Shown: positions 1 to 6,179 of the stretch, in pieces
Numbering within the stretch: position 1 is the stretch's first letter
Layout: every line of letters starts with the position of its first letter
Assembly (NCBI GenBank): GCA_003645975.1
Contig: QNDP01000077.1
Location: forward strand, 1 to 6,567
From: Candidatus Hydrothermota bacterium
GTDB taxonomy: Bacteria > Hydrothermota > Hydrothermia > B15-G9
Direction: 5' to 3'
Length of the DNA: 6,567 nt
The notes under the pieces: generated by a model
What the model saw: only the letters and a program-made list of their open reading frames with translations
The model's database searches: none
What the model was told of the DNA's origin: nothing
Made by a program: the position numbers and the translations under genes

Positions 1-74
1 GCCTGAAACGGCACCATCACCTCGTAGTCCTCAACATAATCACCGACCAACACAAGTATCTTTTTAGCAGCCAT
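1..74 (-). CDS. DJ-1/PfpI family protein, N-terminal fragment (cut by window edge)
   Basis: The minus strand opens with an ATG (74-72) and reads 24 codons before leaving the window. The residues begin MAAKKILVLVGDYVEDYEV, followed by MVPFQ. This is the first beta strand and nucleophile-assisting loop of the DJ-1/PfpI (class I glutamine amidotransferase-like) superfamily. Lys4-Lys5 lead into a hydrophobic strand (ILVLV), then a G-D-x-x-E-D-x-E motif. Glu18 and Pro22 line up with Glu18 and Pro22 of human DJ-1, where the Glu pairs with the reactive Cys. Family members include glyoxalase/deglycase-like, chaperone-like and peptidase-like proteins. The reactive Cys lies outside the window, so the activity cannot be decided. 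The start is well supported by an AAAGGAGGT ribosome-binding site (90-82), 7 nt from the ATG. The gene has its own promoter and is downstream of, but separate from, the secreted-protein operon on the same strand. Confidence 0.85.
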   Translation of the reverse strand, partial: MAAKKILVLVGDYVEDYEVMVPFQ

Positions 75-100
75 TGACTTAACCTCCTTTTTTGGACTTA

Positions 101-136
101 GTGCGAATTTTATCACTTTTTAGTGGTATATGTCAA
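101..136 (-). promoter_or_regulatory. sigma70-type promoter of the DJ-1/PfpI gene
   Basis: Read on the minus strand there is a perfect -35 box TTGACA (136-131), an 18-nt spacer and a -10 box TAAAAT (112-107). This predicts a transcript start near position 100 and a leader of about 26 nt that carries the AAAGGAGGT ribosome-binding site. The spacer contains an inverted repeat, CACT-AAAA-AGTG (126-115), which could be a repressor site or chance. The -10 region lies in a 16-nt motif (101-116) that recurs in front of the secreted-protein operon. Confidence 0.75.
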
Positions 137-196
137 GTTGTGCATAACGCCCTGCGACCAATCGTATCCAAATTTTGGGAGGAACACACGGATGCG

Positions 197-240
197 AAAA
201 ATCGGCAGGGGCTGACGGGGTCAAGCACCGCCATGCCCCC
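197..240 (-). terminator. probable Rho-independent terminator of the three-gene secreted-protein operon
   Basis: About 30 nt past the last stop codon (270) the minus-strand RNA can fold GGGGC (239-235) with GCCCC (212-208). After one bulged A, TGGCGG (233-228) pairs with CCGTCA (218-213), giving an 11-bp GC-rich stem and a 9-nt loop. A run of five U (201-197) follows after a 6-nt gap. One pair is G-U on the minus RNA but would be A-C on the plus RNA, which favours minus-strand use. The offset of the U run makes it non-canonical. It sits correctly between the operon end and the next promoter. Confidence 0.5.
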
Positions 241-269
241 ACCGTGAGGGTGCCTATGAGAGCTCGGTT

Positions 270-710
270 CTATTTTTCCTTGTTGATCCACAGGAACTTG
301 GTGAAGCTTCTGTCTCCGTCCGTTCCGTCCATCTTCAGGATGTAAATTCCAGTCGGAATCCCTTCAGGCAGTCGCATTTCTATCAAATTCGATCCTCTTT
401 TTACATCGAGCAGGCGTCTTTTCACCAGTCGGCCGTCGATGTTGAAAACGAGGATGGTGTCCTGACCGATTTTGACAAAATTGTTAGGTCCTTCGGAATC
501 GTCATAGTGGTCAAATTCACAATAACCGACGATGTCGTTTTCCATGTTCCACATCATGAAACCGGTATATGTGCCTAAGAAAACGAGATGAGGTTGGTAA
601 TACTTGACGGTGTAAGGAGTTGTGCCCATGCTCGTGTGATAAACCATGTAATTTGCCCATGTCGGGGTAGCCAATATGAAACTTATCATCAATGGCTTAG
701 CCCATTTCAT
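270..710 (-). CDS. small secreted protein made mostly of a signal peptide and a T9SS-type C-terminal sorting domain
   Basis: The product is 146 aa. Residues 1-19 form a signal peptide (Lys2, Lys5, a hydrophobic core and a Trp-Ala cleavage site before Asn20). Residues 20-80 are a short Tyr/Met/Phe-rich region matching no family I know. Residues 84-146 match a type A sorting domain: DTILVFNIDGRLV, a Leu/Arg-rich strand, a GSNLIEM strand, PTGIYILKM, and a final basic strand ending FLWINKEK. In T9SS cargo this domain directs export through the outer membrane and is usually removed. The protein is far smaller than typical cargo, and its mature part would be about 65 residues. It is the last gene of the operon, 13 nt after the 500-aa gene. 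Its ribosome-binding site GAGGGGGG (725-718) overlaps that gene's TGA, which suggests coupled translation. The function of the mature part is unknown. It could instead be the remnant of a longer cargo protein. Confidence 0.85.
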   Translation of the reverse strand: MKWAKPLMISFILATPTWANYMVYHTSMGTTPYTVKYYQPHLVFLGTYTGFMMWNMENDIVGYCEFDHYDDSEGPNNFVKIGQDTILVFNIDGRLVKRRLLDVKRGSNLIEMRLPEGIPTGIYILKMDGTDGDRSFTKFLWINKEK

Positions 711-723
711 GCTTTATCCCCCC

Positions 724-2226
724 TCATTTGATGACTAAGACTTTACGCCGAATGGATCCATCGTCCACAAAATAAACTCCGTTCGGGAGGAGGAGTTTTG
801 TTCCTTTGCCTTCGTAAATCATGTGTCCATCAGGCCGCCATACCTGATATGTAACACCCTGAATCTTCTTAAGTTGGAGAGCGCCATGCACGACTGTGGC
901 GCCCTGATAGGGACTCGGATGAGCACACGGTCCGCCGCCCTCACCGAGACCTGTCGGACTTTCGCACAATGTGTTGACATCAAAAGGACAACTGTTGCTT
1001 ACGGTGTCTTCCGTAACTGTGACGGTTTGAGAGGAGACAGGTTTGTCTGAACTGGTGAGCACGAGGGAAGATGTTGTTCGACTCTCATCTCCGAAATATT
1101 CACAGCTTCCCGGAAAAGTTCCGTCGGACTGCATCGTTACCAACAGATAATCTTTCATGTTGTAAACATTTTTGTTTCCAGCGAATACGAGCTGTCCACC
1201 CGGTGTCTCCATAATGTTCACTCCATAATAGCCCTCGTTAACTTTGCGGAAGCGCCTTGTCCAGAGGATGTTTCCGCTTGAGTTGAACTTCATGAAAAAT
1301 GTGTAGTCGAACCCTTGGCCATTTGGATCTGCGTCTTCCTGAATGCCGAGAGCCACAAAATTGCCATCAGAAGTCGGAATTACGGCCACCAAAGAATCAT
1401 GTTTGTCTAACAAATTGAATGATTTAGCCCATTCCACATTCAATTGATTGTCGATTTTCAGGATGAATGCATCCAAATACCAAAGGGTATCTGAGCACCC
1501 CACGACGAAATACCCATCGGGAACCCTCAGAATATCAAAGACTTTGAACATAGTCGCCGTCTCTCTGGAATAGACCCGGTTCCAGCCAACATCGCCGTCT
1601 TGAGAAATTTTTGTTACGCCGAACCGATTTTGGTCGCTCATGGAAAATGTGATGATCAGGATGCTGTCGTCTGCAATCTCCAAATTGCTCAGTTGTTCAT
1701 CGGTATATCCTTCGATGTCATAGACTTTTGACCACACGAGTCCGCCGTTTGAATTGAGTTTGACGATGCCGGCCGAGTCGAAAGAGATATGAAATCCTAT
1801 GTAAAAGTAGCCGTTTAGCTCCCTGATGCTTTTGATTTTTGAATACCCTCCATCGACGATATAGCGTTTATCCCATTGTGTTTCGCCGTCCTGTGTGAAC
1901 TTTATTACCCTGAATGTGTCTCCGGAGCACGGGCTGACCATGATGAAATTGCCGTCGGATGTCGAGATGACATCGCTGCATCCACAGGTCGAATAGCTTC
2001 TATACCATTCGATGTCCCCTGTTGAATCAACTTTGATGCAGATAGGGCCTTCTCCCGAAGATGTTCCACACAGCACATAACTTCCGTCGTTTCCAAGTGC
2101 GAATTGAACCATGCTCTCGCTTGCTCCCGGTGTCCCGTAGGTTTTGGCGAAATAGCGGAATGCACTCAGTTCCATAGACATGAGGGTCAAAACAGCCAAC
2201 ACAAGTGCCAATTTTTTCACGCTCAT
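724..2226 (-). CDS. secreted seven-repeat (beta-propeller-like) protein with C-terminal sorting domain
   Basis: The product is 500 aa with a signal peptide at residues 1-22 (two Lys, a Leu/Val core, then Ser-Ala-Phe). Seven repeats of 44-56 residues follow, at about 27-78, 79-122, 123-169, 170-219, 220-270, 271-326 and 327-375. Most carry 'S/P-D-G-x-[F/Y]-x-[V/I]-x-G' in the first half, then a Lys-Ile/Phe strand, 'x-x-[D/N]-G-x-[I/V]-x-W-x-[K/R]-x-[Y/F]'. This is the pattern of secreted propeller proteins (delta-60/SBBP-like) of FCB bacteria, and seven copies suit one closed propeller. Residues 376-440 are a Thr/Ser-rich linker with Cys375, 413, 421 and 434. Residues 441-500 are a shortened sorting tail (YQVWRPDGHMIYEG, GVYFV, RRKVLVIK). 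No catalytic motif is visible, so a binding or scaffold role is inferred. The start has an AAGGGGA ribosome-binding site inside the last codons of the upstream gene, 4 nt after whose stop it begins. Confidence 0.85.
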   Translation of the reverse strand: MSVKKLALVLAVLTLMSMELSAFRYFAKTYGTPGASESMVQFALGNDGSYVLCGTSSGEGPICIKVDSTGDIEWYRSYSTCGCSDVISTSDGNFIMVSPCSGDTFRVIKFTQDGETQWDKRYIVDGGYSKIKSIRELNGYFYIGFHISFDSAGIVKLNSNGGLVWSKVYDIEGYTDEQLSNLEIADDSILIITFSMSDQNRFGVTKISQDGDVGWNRVYSRETATMFKVFDILRVPDGYFVVGCSDTLWYLDAFILKIDNQLNVEWAKSFNLLDKHDSLVAVIPTSDGNFVALGIQEDADPNGQGFDYTFFMKFNSSGNILWTRRFRKVNEGYYGVNIMETPGGQLVFAGNKNVYNMKDYLLVTMQSDGTFPGSCEYFGDESRTTSSLVLTSSDKPVSSQTVTVTEDTVSNSCPFDVNTLCESPTGLGEGGGPCAHPSPYQGATVVHGALQLKKIQGVTYQVWRPDGHMIYEGKGTKLLLPNGVYFVDDGSIRRKVLVIK

Positions 2227-2230
2227 GGCG

Positions 2231-4591
2231 TCATTTCCCCTTTTGCATCACGAAGATTTTTCGGACAAAAATTCGGTCTTCGACGGCGACCTCGAGGAAA
2301 AAGATCCCGCTGTGCGGCATTCGGCTGAGCGGAACGAAGTGTTTGCCTTCGGAAAGCATGACGGATTGGGGCTGTCCGACCGTTCGACCGGAGACATCGT
2401 AAATTTTGAATTGACAACGAGATGGCTTTGGCAAATTCAGGATGACGCCGACGGCCTCTCCATCGTTCAGGAGTTTGACCGTCGGCAGCGGTCTCGGCGG
2501 TGTGGCATCTTCGTTTTCAACCACCCCTGTTGCCCCTGGGTCTCCAAGCGTCCACTCTGACAACGAGGTAAGTCCATTTTTTCTGAAAAAGTTGTCTGTG
2601 GTGTTCAGTTCGCTCGGCCCCGTTGAACTCCATGAACCGTCGTAACGCCATGCCACCATAGTGCCCTCATCGATCCCGTCAGGAATGTCGGAGTCGAGAT
2701 AGTGGAAGACAAGGTCAACTTCTGAGAAACTGCCATCGAGCGAGACCCTCCACCATTTGTCGATGCCGCCGCTGAGCCTGGGATGCGGCTCATGGTGGAC
2801 AGCGCCTGAAAAACGAGGAGCGTTTGTCCCGAAGCCGGAGAGATCGTAAAAGTAAGCTGTCAGGACGCGGTTGCCCGAAGCGTCGTAGTGGACAACCGAA
2901 CTTATGTCTCCGCTCAACTCAACCTCATCGCTGTCCGCCTCAATCGAAGCCATCTGATTGAATTCGACTATGATCGAATCGACTTTGGGCGTTACAAGCG
3001 AATCGGTGGTGCTCAATATCGCTTTGACCTGAAACCATCGGTGTCCATCGTGGAACTGATCAAATTCCTGACCGGATGTCGTGAAATATGTTCCGGGACC
3101 GTTGGGACCACGCCATTCGGCGTTTTGGAGTTCCGACAGAGTCCAGCCGCTCCTGAACTGGAATTTCACCTCCGTGCCTGTCGGAACATCGGCAGCCCAC
3201 TTGAATTTAAGGAACTCGGCGGCAAACCCCAGATCGTAAGGTGCCGAAATGTATTCGCCTGAAGGGACATATCGCTTGTCCCATGAGCCCTGAGAGAAGT
3301 CGAAAAACATGAAGTCGTCGGTCTGACAGTCGATGGAATCGTTCGGATCGTTATCATCGTCAGTCGCTGCGATATAAGGGTAATAATCTTCCATGACAAA
3401 ACCTTCGACCCGTCCGACCATTTTTCCGTTAACCCATGCCTCGAATCGGTCGTTGTCGGCATCGTAGATAATCCTCCAAGTGTAAAAGTTGGCCATGTTC
3501 AGGAAATAGTAAGTTCCGATCTGGGTCGTGTTCCAATTTGAGCCGTCGTAATATGCGACATAATAGTGGCCGTTGGTTCCATCGCGATGTGCTCTGAGAA
3601 TCAAGTATTTGTCGCTTGTTAGGCTGTAAAATCCGAGTTCAAACTCCTGTCCATTTTCGTCTTCCATGTATTGGTGCCTCATGAGTGCGGCGGCCTCGCA
3701 CGATGCCGTGCCCACCGTGTATTGGTCTCTGTCGAGCGATGACCAATGGGTGTCGCTGTTGTCGTATCCCCAGAACCTGACCATCTGATTCTGTTCATCC
3801 ACATGGTAGATATTTTGGTAAATTGACCATTTGCTGGTGTTGACCGAATTGTCGTCGAAATTGTCGTCGATGAACGAGGCTGCCCAGACGGCGTCGATAT
3901 AGACCCCGTAGGCGTCGTCTCCGGGTCCGGGCGCCTCGACCGAGAACATAATTTTGACCTTTGCGACATCTGACCATGTGTATCCGACGGCAAGATGGCC
4001 TTCTATGTGGGACTTGAGGTCAAATCGATAGATGTTCCACCTATCGCTGACGGTCTGACTGCGCCAGTCGTAATCCCGTATGGTGTAAGACCCACCGATC
4101 AGATAGGTCATCCATCCACCTTGAATCAGCGAGTTATCCTGATCATCGTAGGCGAAAACGATGAGAAGCACTCGGCCGTCGTAAGATATTTCCGAACTTA
4201 TGGGATAAAGCTCGAAATTAAATCTTCTGAGGGATTCGAGGCCATCGACGATCATATAAGTTGCTCTGGCATAGGTGCTTTGTGTTCCGTAGGTTGCGCG
4301 CAGATGCAAGACCGATGTGCGGCCGCCGCCATCGACAACCTCAACGATATGAGTGCCGTCTCCGCTGCTCTCATCGCTCCAGCCGTCGAAATGGTCATCC
4401 GTTTCGTCAAAATAGCCGTTGTAAACTGGTATTGCGAGCCTCAAATAGCCGTCATCCTCACCCGATGGGAGTGTCGCTTGAACCCCGTTCAATGTTCCGG
4501 TTTTAAAATGTGCTTTGGTCGCCTGCACCCATGTATCCGCTGACAGGACCCCGACGGCAGCTATGACCAACAACCATCTCAGCGACTTCAT
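2231..4591 (-). CDS. large secreted multidomain beta-sandwich protein (jelly-roll and LamG/ConA-like modules) with C-terminal sorting domain
   Basis: The product is 786 aa, first gene of the operon. Residues 1-18 are a signal peptide ending Leu-Ser-Ala. About 45-238 resembles a carbohydrate-binding jelly roll (NGYFDETDDHFDGW near the start, YGVYIDAVWA at the end). About 239-432 opens DDNFDDNSVNTSKW, typical of concanavalin/LamG-like lectin-glucanase folds, and has an acidic cluster at 411-426 (DDDND..) that could bind calcium. About 443-545 is a further beta module (SGEYISAPYDLG ... VDSIIVEF) often found in surface proteins. About 548-685 ends GLTSLSEWTLGD, a module common just before sorting tails. 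After a Pro-rich linker (697-704), about 718-786 is the type A sorting domain (FKIYDVSGRTV ... SGIFFLEV ... FVRKIFV). No glycosidase catalytic pair is recognisable, so binding to polysaccharide or cell surface is inferred from fold resemblance only. The ATG at 4591 has an ideal GGAGGTGA site (4603-4596). Confidence 0.85.
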   Translation of the reverse strand: MKSLRWLLVIAAVGVLSADTWVQATKAHFKTGTLNGVQATLPSGEDDGYLRLAIPVYNGYFDETDDHFDGWSDESSGDGTHIVEVVDGGGRTSVLHLRATYGTQSTYARATYMIVDGLESLRRFNFELYPISSEISYDGRVLLIVFAYDDQDNSLIQGGWMTYLIGGSYTIRDYDWRSQTVSDRWNIYRFDLKSHIEGHLAVGYTWSDVAKVKIMFSVEAPGPGDDAYGVYIDAVWAASFIDDNFDDNSVNTSKWSIYQNIYHVDEQNQMVRFWGYDNSDTHWSSLDRDQYTVGTASCEAAALMRHQYMEDENGQEFELGFYSLTSDKYLILRAHRDGTNGHYYVAYYDGSNWNTTQIGTYYFLNMANFYTWRIIYDADNDRFEAWVNGKMVGRVEGFVMEDYYPYIAATDDDNDPNDSIDCQTDDFMFFDFSQGSWDKRYVPSGEYISAPYDLGFAAEFLKFKWAADVPTGTEVKFQFRSGWTLSELQNAEWRGPNGPGTYFTTSGQEFDQFHDGHRWFQVKAILSTTDSLVTPKVDSIIVEFNQMASIEADSDEVELSGDISSVVHYDASGNRVLTAYFYDLSGFGTNAPRFSGAVHHEPHPRLSGGIDKWWRVSLDGSFSEVDLVFHYLDSDIPDGIDEGTMVAWRYDGSWSSTGPSELNTTDNFFRKNGLTSLSEWTLGDPGATGVVENEDATPPRPLPTVKLLNDGEAVGVILNLPKPSRCQFKIYDVSGRTVGQPQSVMLSEGKHFVPLSRMPHSGIFFLEVAVEDRIFVRKIFVMQKGK

Positions 4592-4613
4592 AACCTCACC
4601 TCCTTTTTACCGT

Positions 4614-4648
4614 GTGCAAGTTTACCACTGGCGTGTTTGAAAACTTGT
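4614..4648 (-). promoter_or_regulatory. candidate promoter of the secreted-protein operon
   Basis: A -10-like TAAACT (4624-4619, minus strand) lies 27 nt upstream of the 786-aa gene's ATG, the same arrangement as at the DJ-1/PfpI gene. The surrounding 15 nt (4614-4628) match the DJ-1/PfpI -10 region (101-116) at 13 of 16 aligned positions. The -35 position (ACAAGT or CAAGTT with an 18- or 17-nt spacer) is far from consensus. The operon may therefore need an activator or another sigma factor. The call rests mainly on the shared motif and its position. Confidence 0.4.
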
Positions 4649-4655
4649 TTGAAAC
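4617..4655. repeat. direct and inverted repeats in the divergent promoter region
   Basis: GTTTGAAA occurs at 4635-4642 and again at 4647-4654, a 12-nt period close to one helical turn. CAAGTTT (4617-4623) and AAACTTG (4641-4647) form a 7-bp inverted repeat with 17 nt between the arms. Both lie between the operon and the MFS gene, over the expected core promoter of the operon. They could be regulator sites, but AT-rich repeats of this length can also arise by chance. Confidence 0.4.
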
Positions 4656-4683
4656 GCCGATCGGACGAGCGGAACGGTGGGGG

Positions 4684-5916
4684 ATGGAGAGCGCCGCCTC
4701 AGTGGACTGCATTAAACTTACGATCACCATGAGACCCCGATGGACACTCGATCCTTCAAAGGCTTACATCGCATTTATCACCCTCGAGGGATTTGGATGG
4801 CCTGTTTTTGCGGTATTTGCTGTGTATCTCTATGCGCTTGGCTATTCGCCGCTTGCCGCAGGCTGGCTCCTGACACTTTGGCGCATCATCCAAGCCGTGT
4901 TCACCTATTTTTCGGGCAAATTGATGGACACAATCTCAGCAAATTACGGATTTTTGGCGATACACGGCACCTCGGTTATCACTTTGCTCATGTATTCTAC
5001 TGGTAAACCTGAACTTATAGCCGCAGCCATTGTCATGGACGGCATAGCGTTCGCATTCTCACCGGCCTATCGGATTTATGAGCACTTCGCATTCACAGGT
5101 CCTTCTAAGGAAAAACTCTATGCGCTGATGTTTGCCATCTCCGAAGGCGTCCAAATGGTGCTCCTCGTCCTTGTCGGGCTGGTTTTCAAGTTCCTTTCCG
5201 AATGTGGATACGGAGATGTCGTTCTGATCAAATGGCTTTTTAGATTGACCAGCCTCGTTTCGCTTGGACTTGCGCTCTTTGCGGCCTTTGTCATGCCCAA
5301 GCCGCCGACAGGCGTTTCGACCGAGAGTTTCCGAAAATTCTCGCTCACAATGTTCAAGAAATTGCCGACCAGTCTGATCCTGATAGTGATTGCCGAATTT
5401 TTGTTGACGATGGCAGGGGTTTTGGGCGGGCTGATCTCGTCGAGCAATTTGCTCTATCGAGAATTTAAAAAACCGGCTTACACCGTGTTTTTCCTTGAAT
5501 TTTTCGGTTCCTTTGCATCGGTCATAGGCTCGATTTTCATCAAAAAAGTTAACATCGAGGCGTGGCATGGTGTTGCGATAGGCATAAGCTTTTTCATGTT
5601 TTCGACTTTTCTGCTTTGGATGCGGCCGAGCATGGTGATGCTCGCACTCTATCTCGCCATGACGGGACTTGGTGCGACGCTTCAGTTCTCGTATGCGCGG
5701 AGCATCGAGCTTGAGTTCGTCAAAGAGGAATGGCGTGGCGAATATTTCGGCTTCAGGAACATGTTGGATTCACTTGGTGGCATTTTGGCGCCCGTCCTTG
5801 CGGGTTTTCTGATTACCTATTTCGGAAGCATTATGCCATTCATAGTCAAGGGGATAATGCTCATAATCGTGGTGTTGCTTTACCGAGTGGCGGCCTTAAA
5901 ACGCACTAAAGCCTGA
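4684..5916 (+). CDS. MFS transporter, 12 transmembrane segments, substrate unknown
   Basis: From the ATG at 4684 the product is 410 aa, normal for the major facilitator superfamily. Twelve hydrophobic segments can be traced at about 29-53, 58-76, 89-107, 110-128, 147-170, 179-204, 229-256, 264-286, 294-312, 316-338, 357-378 and 382-402. A longer basic loop (about 205-227, with PKPP) joins the two halves. The loop between segments 2 and 3 reads GKLMDTISANYG, a degenerate MFS motif A (G-x-L-x-D). Acidic residues in or near membrane segments (Glu in segment 1, Asp in 4, Glu in 5 and 7) are candidates for proton coupling. The start is uncertain. ATG 4729, giving MRPRWTLDPSK just before segment 1, is equally plausible, and neither has a convincing ribosome-binding site. 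A GTG at 4612 keeps the frame open but would place coding sequence over the divergent promoter. Transcription is divergent from the secreted-protein operon, and no substrate clue is visible. Confidence 0.85.
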   Translation: MESAASVDCIKLTITMRPRWTLDPSKAYIAFITLEGFGWPVFAVFAVYLYALGYSPLAAGWLLTLWRIIQAVFTYFSGKLMDTISANYGFLAIHGTSVITLLMYSTGKPELIAAAIVMDGIAFAFSPAYRIYEHFAFTGPSKEKLYALMFAISEGVQMVLLVLVGLVFKFLSECGYGDVVLIKWLFRLTSLVSLGLALFAAFVMPKPPTGVSTESFRKFSLTMFKKLPTSLILIVIAEFLLTMAGVLGGLISSSNLLYREFKKPAYTVFFLEFFGSFASVIGSIFIKKVNIEAWHGVAIGISFFMFSTFLLWMRPSMVMLALYLAMTGLGATLQFSYARSIELEFVKEEWRGEYFGFRNMLDSLGGILAPVLAGFLITYFGSIMPFIVKGIMLIIVVLLYRVAALKRTKA

Positions 5917-6005
5917 ATCATTAAGTCCGTTTTCGTAATTCCTGCATGTGGATTTGGCAGATGTGCAAACTCTCATCCCGACTTCGACCTTTGATAAAGG
6001 CTGTT

Positions 6006-6017
6006 AGCCGATCGGCT
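6006..6017. repeat. 12-bp perfect palindrome AGCCGATCGGCT
   Basis: The site reads identically on both strands and lies 90 nt past the MFS stop codon. Its core GCCGATCGG also occurs at 4656-4664, just before the MFS gene. The left arm AGCC can alternatively pair with GGCT at 5999-6002 to make a 4-bp stem with a 3-nt loop. No T run follows, so it is not a standard terminator. Confidence 0.5.
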
Positions 6018-6179
6018 TATGCTGTCGGGTTAAATGCCGAATTCTCAGTAAAATAGCCTGCTCAACCCTTTGTGTAACCCCCAACATCTCGGTGGTCATC
6101 CAGTCCCGTCGCCGGTTTTATCGGAATTCCTTCGCTGATAGGAATTTACGCCTTAACCTCTGGCCTCTCTGGGAAAAAT

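Noticed and set aside
231..256. Alternative small hairpin CACC-GTGAG-GGTG near the operon end
   Set aside because: The stem is only about 4 bp and overlaps the much stronger 11-bp terminator stem, which explains the region better.
2180..2560. 126-codon plus-strand open frame at the operon's first junction
   Set aside because: It is antisense to the ends of two well-supported secreted-protein genes and has no ribosome-binding site or recognisable product.
3995..4543. 182-codon plus-strand open frame
   Set aside because: It lies entirely antisense to the 786-aa secreted protein, has no ribosome-binding site, and its translation shows no family resemblance or sensible domain pattern.
4612..4683. 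Extension of the MFS gene to GTG 4612
   Set aside because: The extra 24 codons cover the divergent promoter and repeats, add a charged N-terminus unlike MFS proteins, and have no ribosome-binding site.
5059..5568. 169-codon minus-strand open frame
   Set aside because: It is a highly charged, low-complexity shadow of the MFS gene, whose hydrophobic codons read on the other strand give Lys/Glu-rich sequence.
6125..6146. Rho-independent terminator at the AATTCC/GGAATT stem
   Set aside because: The stem is 6 bp and AT-rich, and no T run follows it on either strand.
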